Below are positions 1 to 4,559 of a stretch of DNA of 6,600 bases, one piece after another (position 1 is the stretch's first letter; each line of letters starts with the position of its first letter). Source of the DNA: CAG-841 sp963656825. GTDB taxonomy: Bacteria; Bacillota; Clostridia; Oscillospirales; CAG-272. The notes under the pieces were generated by a model, which saw only the letters and a program-made list of their open reading frames with translations, did not search any database and was not told the DNA's origin. The translations under genes were made by a program, and so were the position numbers. The stretch covers positions 1 to 6,600 of the forward strand of contig CAVKJG010000062.1 in the NCBI GenBank assembly GCA_963656825.1, in the 5' to 3' direction.

Positions 1-164
1 CCATTATACAATATTTTATTGATTTTGAAATGGTCACTAAATGATTTTAAGGAGTACATTTCTCTCATAGACTCATATATAAATTCTCCAGCAATCTCTA
101 TCTCTCTGCCCATATTAAAGTTTTTGAAATAGTTGACTTCGCCCATTTCTCGTCTAATACTCAT
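1..164 (-). CDS. Unrecognised protein, N-terminal 54 residues (runs off the left edge)
   Basis: An open frame on the minus strand starts at ATG 164-162, eight bases after a good GGAGG ribosome binding site (173-177 on the plus strand), and stays open to the window edge. The visible N-terminus begins MSIRREMGEVNYFKNF, followed by NMGREIEIAGEFIYESM. It is soluble-looking, charged and aromatic-rich, probably helical, with no signal peptide or membrane segment. I do not recognise the family. Codon use is clearly more AT-rich than in the genes to the right (many AAA, AAT, ATT, TTT codons), and the gene begins just beyond the 3' end and terminator of tRNA-Pro. That is where integrated elements usually start, so it may be an accessory or mobile-element gene; this is inference. 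No convincing promoter of its own was found. Confidence 0.6.
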   Translation of the reverse strand, partial: MSIRREMGEVNYFKNFNMGREIEIAGEFIYESMREMYSLKSFSDHFKINKILYN

Positions 165-183
165 ACAATGAACCTCCGCAAGT

Positions 184-220
184 AAAAAATAGAAGAGCCG
201 CAGAGTTTTCCCTGCGGCTT
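184..220 (-). terminator. Intrinsic terminator of the tRNA-Pro transcript
   Basis: A perfect 7-bp GC-rich stem, GCCGCAG (197-203) with CTGCGGC (212-218), can be extended by an A-T and a G-T pair and has an eight-base loop. Read on the minus strand it is followed a few bases later by six T residues (184-189). It lies about 30 bases after the CCA end of the tRNA and ahead of the AT-rich gene, so it fits as the end of the tRNA transcript. Confidence 0.7.
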
Positions 221-227
221 CGATTTT

Positions 228-248
228 GCGGTCAAAACCGCGTTTTTT
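228..248. terminator. Small hairpin just beyond the tRNA 3' end
   Basis: GCGGT (228-232) pairs with ACCGC (237-241) around a CAAA loop. On the plus strand it is followed by six T residues (243-248), a terminator-like layout, but no plus-strand gene lies upstream. On the minus strand it lies just after the tRNA CCA and could help define the 3' end for processing. The stem is short and its function is uncertain. Confidence 0.3.
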
Positions 249-323
249 GGTCGGAGTGGCGAGGCTCAAACTCGCGGCCTCCGCATCCCAAATGCGGCGC
301 GCTATCAACTGCGCTACACCCCG
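248..323 (-). tRNA. tRNA-Pro (anticodon UGG), intact
   Basis: A full cloverleaf folds on the minus strand. The acceptor stem is CGGGGTG (323-317) with CACTCCG (258-252), one G-U pair. The D stem is GCGC/GCGC. The anticodon stem is CCGCA/TGCGG with loop TTTGGGA (292-286), giving anticodon UGG (290-288), which reads CCN proline codons. The T stem is GCGAG/CTCGC. Discriminator A251 is followed by an encoded CCA (250-248). Two positions are odd: the D-loop AGTTGATA has A where G19 is expected, and the T-loop TTTGAGC has T where C56 is expected, so the G19-C56 tertiary pair becomes A19-U56. The gene lies downstream of a broken tRNA-Pro copy and appears to share its promoter. Confidence 0.93.
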
Positions 324-337
324 ATAGTTATTAAATT

Positions 338-367
338 GTGGTCGTGTAAGTGGTCAAATCTGTGGTC
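338..367. repeat. Three GTGGTC repeats at exact 12-bp spacing
   Basis: GTGGTC occurs at 338-343, 350-355 and 362-367, a strict 12-bp period. The last two copies extend to GTGGTCAAA; read on the minus strand they are TTTGACCAC. Short phased repeats next to a tRNA resemble integrase arm-type or iteron binding sites, but no integrase gene is visible here, so this is only a structural description with a possible reading. Confidence 0.45.
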
Positions 368-442
368 AAAAGTTTTTTGCCGAAGAACACGGCGGCAAAA
401 AAACGAGAAAACGCGAGAAAAACGGAGATTTTGCGAGCTTTC

Positions 443-509
443 GGCGGTCGGCTCACGAGGCGGTCACACGCTCCCAAAGCAGGCGCGCTACCAATTGCGC
501 TACACCCCG
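443..509 (-). pseudogene. Broken second tRNA-Pro(UGG) copy
   Basis: Read on the minus strand from 509, the sequence matches a tRNA-Pro through the anticodon loop: acceptor 5' strand CGGGGTG (509-503), D arm GCGC-AATTGGTA-GCGC with canonical GG, anticodon 5' stem CCTGC (483-479) and loop TTTGGGA (478-472). After that the 3' half fails. The anticodon 3' stem is GCGTG instead of GCAGG, no T-stem can be folded, and the acceptor 3' strand and CCA are missing. A weak resemblance (TGAGCC, then GACC) to the T-loop and 3' end of the intact copy suggests decay by deletion and substitution. The break lies at the anticodon loop, a known crossover site for tRNA-targeting tyrosine integrases. It should not give a functional tRNA. 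Confidence 0.75.
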
Positions 510-518
510 TTTATTAAA

Positions 519-555
519 AGCAAATTTGCTTCCGCCATAATATTATAGCGGAAGC
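519..555. promoter_or_regulatory. Nested palindromes over the tRNA promoter and gdhA 3' end
   Basis: GCTTCCGC (528-535) and GCGGAAGC (548-555) form a perfect 8-bp inverted repeat. The 12 bases between them contain the self-complementary ATAATATTAT. An overlapping second palindrome, AGCAAATTTGCT, covers 519-530. The -10 box of the tRNA promoter lies in the loop of the first. The hairpin could act as a weak gdhA terminator, followed on the minus strand by a TTT and then a TTTT run, or as an operator on the promoter. It is the only terminator-like structure after gdhA, but its U-tract is poor. Confidence 0.5.
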
Positions 556-570
556 AATGCTCTTTGTCAA
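542..570 (-). promoter_or_regulatory. Perfect sigma-A promoter for the tRNA-Pro locus
   Basis: On the minus strand TTGACA (570-565) and TATAAT (547-542) match consensus exactly and are 17 bp apart. Transcription should start near 535, about 25 bases before the first base of the broken tRNA-Pro, and run through the intact tRNA to the terminator at 184-220. The -35 begins only three bases after the gdhA stop codon. A strong unregulated-looking promoter suits a stable RNA gene. Confidence 0.88.
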
Positions 571-573
571 TAA

Positions 574-1836
574 TTAAATTGCCAAGCCTTTTAATTTTTT
601 GGCAGTAACAATTCTGTCAACAGCGGTGATATATGCGCCGAGACGAAGCGACGTTTTATATTTTTCGGCACAGTTCCAGACCGTATTGAATGCAGGAACA
701 ATGGTCGTTTCAAGGCGTGCGTTTACTTCTTCCTCGCTCCAATAGTAGTTTTGTAAATTCTGTACCCATTCAAAATATGAAACTATAACGCCGCCGGAAT
801 TTGCAAGAATATCGGGTACGACAACGATTCCCTTTTCTTCAAGAACGGCGTCGGCTTCGGCGGTTGTCGGTCCGTTTGCGCCTTCAACAATTATTTTGGC
901 TTTTATATTTTTTGCAATATCTTCGGTTATGGAGTTTTCAAGCGCGGCGGGAACAAGTACTTCGGCGGGAACGGTAAGTACATCCTCACAAGGCATATGT
1001 ACTATTCCCTCTTCATCATAATTTGCCACCTTATTTTTTGCCGAAGCTTCTTTATACGCCGTGAACTTATTCATATCAATTCCCTTTTCGGAATAAATCG
1101 CGCCTGTGGAATCCGAAATTGCAACTATTTTGCAGCCTGCTTCATAAAGCAACTGTGCGGCAATTCCGCCAACGTTGCCTGCCCCCTGAACGGCAACAGT
1201 CGTACCGGCAAGAGTTTTGCCAAACTTTTTAAGCGTTTCACGAAGTACAAACATTACGCCGCGTCCGGTAGACTCGTTTCTTCCGAGAGAGCCGCCAAGC
1301 TCGGTAGGCTTACCCGTTACAACTGCGGGAAGCGATTTTCCCCCGCTGAGAAGATTGAATGTATCAAGTATCCACGCCATTGTCTGTGAATTTGTGTTGA
1401 CGTCCGGAGCGGGAATATCCATATCGGGGCCTATAACCGGCGCTATGGCTTTTGTATAGCCTCTTGTAAGACGTTCAAGCTCACCTGCGGAAAGCACTCT
1501 CGGGTCAACTGTAATTCCGCCCTTACCTCCGCCGTAAGGAATTCCGGCAACCGCGCATTTAAGGCTCATCCACGCCGCCAGCGCGGTAACTTCTTTAAGA
1601 TCGGTATTTTTATGATAACGGATTCCGCCTTTGTACGGTCCTCTGACGCTCGAATACTGAACGCGATAGCCTTCAAACACCTTTATATGTCCGTCGTCCA
1701 TTCTTACGGGGATATGTACCGTAACCGTTCTTTCCGGATAACGCAAGAAAGCATAATCGTCTGCCGTTATTCCCATTTTATTTGCTGCGCTGTCAAGCAC
1801 CGTAAGCATATTCTGATAAGGATCATATTTTGACAT
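574..1836 (-). CDS. gdhA: Glutamate dehydrogenase (RocG/GudB-like, probably NAD-dependent)
   Basis: Cytoplasmic glutamate dehydrogenase interconverting 2-oxoglutarate plus ammonia and glutamate. The 420-residue length matches the RocG/GudB type. Visible motifs are GPYKGGIRYH (residues 67-76, glutamate-binding lysine), the catalytic GGGKGG loop (102-107, Lys105), PAPDVNT (143-149, catalytic Asp145), and the Rossmann dinucleotide site QGAGNVGG (217-224). An acidic residue at the end of the second strand (SDS, Asp242) favours NAD over NADP, though this is not decisive. The start is ATG 1836. A GTG nine bases upstream is in frame but is part of the ribosome binding site GAGGTG, which sits six bases before the ATG. 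The gene is monocistronic: it has its own promoter at 1872-1900 and is separated from the regulator upstream by a terminator. Direction in vivo (assimilation or glutamate catabolism) cannot be read from sequence. Confidence 0.96.
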   Translation of the reverse strand: MSKYDPYQNMLTVLDSAANKMGITADDYAFLRYPERTVTVHIPVRMDDGHIKVFEGYRVQYSSVRGPYKGGIRYHKNTDLKEVTALAAWMSLKCAVAGIPYGGGKGGITVDPRVLSAGELERLTRGYTKAIAPVIGPDMDIPAPDVNTNSQTMAWILDTFNLLSGGKSLPAVVTGKPTELGGSLGRNESTGRGVMFVLRETLKKFGKTLAGTTVAVQGAGNVGGIAAQLLYEAGCKIVAISDSTGAIYSEKGIDMNKFTAYKEASAKNKVANYDEEGIVHMPCEDVLTVPAEVLVPAALENSITEDIAKNIKAKIIVEGANGPTTAEADAVLEEKGIVVVPDILANSGGVIVSYFEWVQNLQNYYWSEEEVNARLETTIVPAFNTVWNCAEKYKTSLRLGAYITAVDRIVTAKKLKGLAI

Positions 1837-1871
1837 GATTTTCACCTCGATAATAGAAATAATAATGCTTT

Positions 1872-1900
1872 ATTATATGCGGCAAAAAATGTTTTGTCAA
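1872..1900 (-). promoter_or_regulatory. Perfect sigma-A promoter of gdhA
   Basis: On the minus strand TTGACA (1900-1895) and TATAAT (1877-1872), 17 bp apart, match consensus exactly. The expected start near 1865 gives a leader of roughly 29 nt before the gdhA ATG, too short for a riboswitch. No clear operator palindrome was seen next to it. Confidence 0.9.
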
Positions 1901-1912
1901 TACTTTTTAAGC

Positions 1913-1967
1913 AAAAAGGCGAAGATTGCAGAAAAATTTTCGCTTTTCTCCAAATCTTCGCCGTTTT
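1913..1967. terminator. Bidirectional terminator between the regulator gene and gdhA
   Basis: GGCGAAGATT (1918-1927) pairs perfectly with AATCTTCGCC (1953-1962), a 10-bp stem whose 25-base loop contains a further small A/T hairpin. On the minus strand it is followed by five T residues (1913-1917), ending the regulator transcript. On the plus strand it is followed by GTTTTT. It isolates gdhA from readthrough. Confidence 0.85.
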
Positions 1968-1982
1968 TATTCGTTTATTTCG

Positions 1983-2312
1983 TCATTTTGAAATCATATG
2001 CTTTATGATCTCACCGATATCATCTTCATCCATAAAAGGTGCAAGTTCCACAACGTCTTCGATTCTTCCGCCGTTTTTCAGCAAATCCTTTGCAATATCG
2101 GCTACATCGTCCTCGTCCATAAATGACGCAAGTTCCTCAACGTCTTCGATCCTTCCGCCGTTTTTCAGCAAATCCTTTGCAATATCGGCTACATCATCCT
2201 CGTCCATAAACGACGCAAGCTCCACAATATCCTCGGTCCTTCCGCCGTTTTTAAGAAGCTCTTTGGCAATTCCGGCTATATCATCCTCGTCCATATAAGG
2301 CGCAAGCGCGGC
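1983..2312 (-). repeat. In-frame 87-bp tandem repeats (3.75 units)
   Basis: Read on the minus strand, units lie at 2312-2226, 2225-2139, 2138-2052 and 2051-1983 (the last incomplete), with an exact 87-bp period and no indels. Each encodes a 29-residue unit containing the core MDEDD, then an I/V-A-x-I-A-K-x-LLKNGGR pattern. Units 2 and 3 are nearly identical in DNA and protein (a few differences such as VELA against EELA), indicating recent duplication. Units 1 and 4 are more diverged. Confidence 0.93.
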
Positions 2313-2717
2313 AAGCTGGGAAATCGTCATTTTATTCTTATTTTCCTTAATACTCTCCTCCGCCTGCTTGGGCGCCATAAGCGGGACTGTTTCTGTAAGC
2401 TCCTCGGGCGTTATATCGGAAGGCTTCTCTCCCGCCGATATTTCTTCAATTATCTCCGCCGCGCGTTTGTTGCAGAGGATTTCGTCTATCGACACGCCGA
2501 ATATCTCCGAAAGCTCGCCGAGCTTTGAAATATCGGGCATACTCTCGCCGCGTTCCCAGTTTGATACCGCCTGAAAGCTGATTCCCATCATATCGGCAAG
2601 CGCCATCTGAGTTATGTTCTTTGATTTTCTCAGCTCTGCTATGCGCTTCCCTATCTTTCTCATATCAAACATTTTTTCGTCCTCCGTTTTGTTTTCTTTC
2701 GGTTTTGAAAATAACAT
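1983..2717 (-). CDS. XRE-family HTH regulator with C-terminal 29-residue repeats
   Basis: A 244-residue soluble protein. Residues about 20-82 are a Cro/CI-type (HTH_3) DNA-binding domain: KIGKRIAELRKSKNITQ, then MGISFQAVSNWERG as the recognition helix region, then PDISKLGELSEIFGVSIDEIL. A charged linker (about 83-135) leads to four helical repeats at 136-164, 165-193, 194-222 and 223-244, the last truncated by the stop. The repeats probably stack or mediate protein contacts; their ligand is unknown. The ATG at 2717 is preferred because AGGAGG lies eight bases upstream. An internal ATG at 2672 (MFDMRK) also has GGAGG at good spacing and would give 229 residues. An upstream in-frame ATG at 2831 lies almost at the transcription start and has no ribosome site. 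Divergent from, and sharing a promoter region with, the DUF308 gene, so autoregulation and control of that gene are likely but inferred. Confidence 0.88.
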   Translation of the reverse strand: MLFSKPKENKTEDEKMFDMRKIGKRIAELRKSKNITQMALADMMGISFQAVSNWERGESMPDISKLGELSEIFGVSIDEILCNKRAAEIIEEISAGEKPSDITPEELTETVPLMAPKQAEESIKENKNKMTISQLAALAPYMDEDDIAGIAKELLKNGGRTEDIVELASFMDEDDVADIAKDLLKNGGRIEDVEELASFMDEDDVADIAKDLLKNGGRIEDVVELAPFMDEDDIGEIIKHMISK

Positions 2718-2836
2718 TTTGTTTTCCTCCTGTTTTTTTGTTTTTCCCTTTCGGGCTGTACCCATTCTACGTCGGAAAGCGGAAAAACAACAGCAAGCAA
2801 CGCTTGAAAACGCAGTTTTTTCAAAATTCAATTTAC
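2718..2836 (-). other. 5' leader of the regulator mRNA, no recognised element
   Basis: The promoter at 2843-2871 implies a leader of about 119 nt, long compared with the other genes here. It has a small CAAGC-AAC-GCTTG hairpin (plus-strand sense), a CCC-GAAA-GGG-like hairpin near 2750, and A-rich sequence before the ribosome site. No known riboswitch or leader peptide could be identified. Confidence 0.4.
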
Positions 2837-2842
2837 GCTTGA

Positions 2843-2871
2843 ATTATATCATATGCGATTTTATTTGACAA
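2843..2871 (-). promoter_or_regulatory. Sigma-A promoter of the HTH regulator (minus arm of the bidirectional promoter)
   Basis: On the minus strand TTGTCA (2871-2866, one mismatch) and TATAAT (2848-2843) are 17 bp apart. The -35 overlaps the plus-strand -35 by five bases, so the two cannot be occupied by RNA polymerase at once. Confidence 0.82.
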
Positions 2872-2893
2872 GTACCGGCGCAGGTGATATAAT
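2865..2893 (+). promoter_or_regulatory. Perfect sigma-A promoter of the DUF308 gene (plus arm of the bidirectional promoter)
   Basis: TTGACA (2865-2870) and TATAAT (2888-2893) are exactly consensus and 17 bp apart, giving a leader of about 23 nt. Both arms read TGATATAAT outward (2885-2893, and its complement at 2843-2851), so the element is a 51-bp dyad centred on 2868. Confidence 0.9.
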
Positions 2894-2922
2894 ATTAAAA
2901 AAATTTTTATATGAGGTTTACT

Positions 2923-3561
2923 ATGGAACTTATCAAAAAAGCAAAATGGGGATATCTTTTTCTTTCCGCGCTTTATATCGTTCTCGGAATAATACTTCTT
3001 GTTTATCCGGCGCAGTCAATAAACGTAATATGCAAAATAATCGGCGTTACGGCAATCATCGCAGGAGTTTACACTATTATACGGTTCTTTTTGCGCAGTG
3101 CCACGACCTTTACAACCGCCGCCGGACTTATAACGGGATTTTTCTGCCTCGGCTGCGGAATTCTTCTTATGACCAACCCCGACTTTATCAAGAGCATTTT
3201 CCCGTTTGTCATAGGAATAATGATAATTATAGACAGCGCCTTCAAGCTTTCGGCTTCGCTTGAGCTTCGCGGAACGTCGGCGGGAACATGGCACGGAATG
3301 TTCTTTCTTGCCCTGCTCGGACTCATTTTCGGATTTGTCATAGTTTTCAATGCGAGAGCCACAGCCGACCTTATAACAAGGATCATAGGCGTTTCGCTTA
3401 TAGTTGACGCTATTGAAAACATCTGCGCGGTAATTACCGTTTCCGGCAAAGCCCGCGCGATAGCGAAAAAGATATCGGCGGAAACGGTTGAAGGCGAATT
3501 TACCGAAATAAAAACCGAACGCACCGATAGTTCATCCGATTCCGATGCGGACAACAAATAA
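2923..3561 (+). CDS. DUF308/HdeD-like six-helix membrane protein
   Basis: A 212-residue integral membrane protein with six hydrophobic segments at about residues 8-27, 35-55, 65-83, 91-110, 125-143 and 150-171, and a hydrophilic, acidic, serine-rich tail (176-212) ending SSSDSDADNK. The paired two-helix pattern with LGIILLVYP near the first helix and repeated GI/GV-small-residue motifs is typical of DUF308, the family of E. coli HdeD, linked there to acid stress; the molecular function is unknown. The start at 2923 is chosen because GAGG (2913-2916) lies six bases upstream. An in-frame ATG at 2911 overlaps that site and has no ribosome site of its own. The 94-bp gap to the next membrane protein holds no clear terminator, so co-transcription is likely. 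Confidence 0.85.
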   Translation: MELIKKAKWGYLFLSALYIVLGIILLVYPAQSINVICKIIGVTAIIAGVYTIIRFFLRSATTFTTAAGLITGFFCLGCGILLMTNPDFIKSIFPFVIGIMIIIDSAFKLSASLELRGTSAGTWHGMFFLALLGLIFGFVIVFNARATADLITRIIGVSLIVDAIENICAVITVSGKARAIAKKISAETVEGEFTEIKTERTDSSSDSDADNK

Positions 3562-3655
3562 ATTTATTGTTTGATTACAATTTATTAACATTTCTCACTT
3601 ATAATATAACGTGCAACACGGTGTGAATAATAAATTGCGTAATCGGAGGCTCAAA
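3562..3655 (+). promoter_or_regulatory. Intergenic gap with a possible weak promoter
   Basis: A TATAAT (3600-3605) is present, but the best -35-like hexamer, TTGATT (3571-3576), is 23 bp away, too far for a normal promoter, and no TGn extension precedes the -10. No hairpin terminator was found. The gap more likely carries readthrough from the DUF308 gene, with a weak internal promoter possible. Confidence 0.35.
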
Positions 3656-4504
3656 TTGAGTAAAGAAAAACGTTTGGCTGTCGGCACGTTTGCGTTTGTG
3701 ATAATCTCGTCGCTTTCGCTTATGGTGTACAGAATACTGTTTATGAAGAGGTACTACAATCCGTACTCTCTCGAATACGACCTTGAAGCCGACAAGGATA
3801 TAAAAATATTCGGATGGTCGCTTTTCGCGGCGATACTTATAATAGCGGCGGTGTCGGTTCTGCTCCGCAGGTCCGCCCCCTCCTCGCCCGGACAGACAAC
3901 CGGAAATCTGTTTTCGGTGTTCTGCTGCGCTCTGTGCGGCGCTTCGTTTCTGATAGTGCCAATAATCGCGCTCATATACTACAAAAGAGATATTTTCGCG
4001 TTCTTTTATTATTTCTTCAAGTCAGACAGAACGGTTTCTCCGCTTTACAGCCTTGCGATGTTTGTTTCGGTGATACTTATGCTTTTTGCCGGAGCGTACT
4101 TTCTCTTCTCCGCGTCGGTCGCGCTGAACACAAGACGCTCGAAAAACAATATGGCTCTGCTTCTTCCCATACTCGGAATACTCTTCGTCTGTATCTCATA
4201 TTTCGATCCCGACTATATATATTCCGACGTAAACAGAATACTCGCAAACGTAACTGCGGTTTCCTGTATGATACTTATGCTTCTCGAAGCAAGACTTTCA
4301 ATAAAGCGTCCGGTAAACTCGGCTTATTTTATGTTTTCCCTTGTTACGATAATGCTTGTAACGGTGTACACAATCCCGACGCTTATTCTTTACGCCTTCT
4401 GGGAGCCTTCGCTCACGGTGATAAACGTATTTGAAATATGCGAAATAGGAATTATGGCATTTGCGCTTTCATCGGCGAAAAGCTATATAACGGATATGAA
4501 ATAA
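3656..4504 (+). CDS. Unrecognised membrane protein of about eight helices, TTG start
   Basis: A 282-residue hydrophobic protein of no family I recognise. Likely membrane segments lie at about 8-28, 51-70, 85-108, 131-152, 166-183, 195-211, 223-246 and 255-273. Conspicuous are a tyrosine-rich loop (RYYNPYSLEYD, 32-42), aromatic clusters (FAFFYYFFK, 114-122), cysteines in helix 3, and a short FDPDYIYSD loop (183-191). No catalytic motif, transporter signature or large soluble domain was seen. The start is called at TTG 3656: GGAGG (3645-3649) is well placed six bases upstream, and translation would begin with Met then SKEKRLAVG. A GTG at 3611 in the same frame lacks a ribosome site and is only six bases after the weak -10. 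Probably in an operon with the DUF308 gene; a strong terminator follows. Confidence 0.75.
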   Translation: MSKEKRLAVGTFAFVIISSLSLMVYRILFMKRYYNPYSLEYDLEADKDIKIFGWSLFAAILIIAAVSVLLRRSAPSSPGQTTGNLFSVFCCALCGASFLIVPIIALIYYKRDIFAFFYYFFKSDRTVSPLYSLAMFVSVILMLFAGAYFLFSASVALNTRRSKNNMALLLPILGILFVCISYFDPDYIYSDVNRILANVTAVSCMILMLLEARLSIKRPVNSAYFMFSLVTIMLVTVYTIPTLILYAFWEPSLTVINVFEICEIGIMAFALSSAKSYITDMK

Positions 4505-4513
4505 AACGGATAC

Positions 4514-4549
4514 AAAAAGCAAGAACTTCGGTTTTTGCTTTTTCTTTTG
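4514..4549 (+). terminator. Strong terminator with UUCG tetraloop
   Basis: A 13-bp stem (4514-4526 with 4531-4543, one G-T pair) is capped by C(TTCG)G, an exceptionally stable tetraloop. The 3' arm itself ends in T5, followed by CTTTT. It ends the membrane-protein transcript and insulates the glutamine synthetase gene. The 5' arm is A-rich, so it may also work on the minus strand, where no gene needs it. Confidence 0.88.
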
Positions 4550-4559
4550 AGCATTTTTA

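Larger units (their letters stand above)
230..379. repeat. Direct repeats flanking the intact tRNA-Pro
   Basis: GGTCAAAA followed by GTTTTTTG occurs on both sides of the tRNA: at 364-379 the halves are contiguous (16 bases), and at 230-249 they are split by the four bases ccgc. The left copy begins at the CCA of the intact tRNA (read on the minus strand). The right copy lies at a comparable place downstream of the broken tRNA copy. This suggests a duplicated tRNA 3' flank or att-like repeats. The halves are short and A/T-tract rich, so chance contributes. Confidence 0.4.

Noticed and set aside
373..402. Hairpin with TTTTTTGCCG and CGGCAAAAAA arms as a terminator
   Set aside because: The T run precedes the stem and the A run follows it on either strand, so no U-tract follows the hairpin. 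The A/T runs only lengthen the stem.
336..548. Plus-strand 70-codon frame across the region between gdhA and the intact tRNA
   Set aside because: It runs antisense through the broken tRNA-Pro and the tRNA promoter, begins with TTG without a ribosome site, and its composition follows the tRNA sequence. Not a gene.
997..1459. Overlapping plus-strand frames inside gdhA
   Set aside because: They are antisense to strongly conserved glutamate dehydrogenase sequence with no ribosome sites.
1894..2298. Plus-strand 134-codon frame with repeated serine-rich segments
   Set aside because: It is the antisense shadow of the 87-bp repeats of the HTH gene, kept open by their periodicity. No start signal, and it crosses the terminator.
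1983..2312. Regular repeats as a CRISPR array
   Set aside because: The units are contiguous, in frame and coding, with no spacers. They are protein repeats.
2718..2831. Upstream extension of the HTH regulator to ATG 2831
   Set aside because: The minus promoter at 2843-2871 places the transcript start near 2836, no ribosome site precedes 2831, and the extension (cysteine and arginine rich) is unlike the rest of the protein.
3069..3557. Minus-strand 162-codon frame opposite the DUF308 gene
   Set aside because: It is the reverse-strand shadow of a hydrophobic coding sequence, with no promoter or ribosome site. The plus-strand gene has both.
3814..4434. Plus-strand 206-codon frame overlapping the eight-helix protein
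   Set aside because: Out-of-frame shadow with basic, low-complexity content and no ribosome site. The overlapping frame has a strong ribosome site and a coherent membrane topology.
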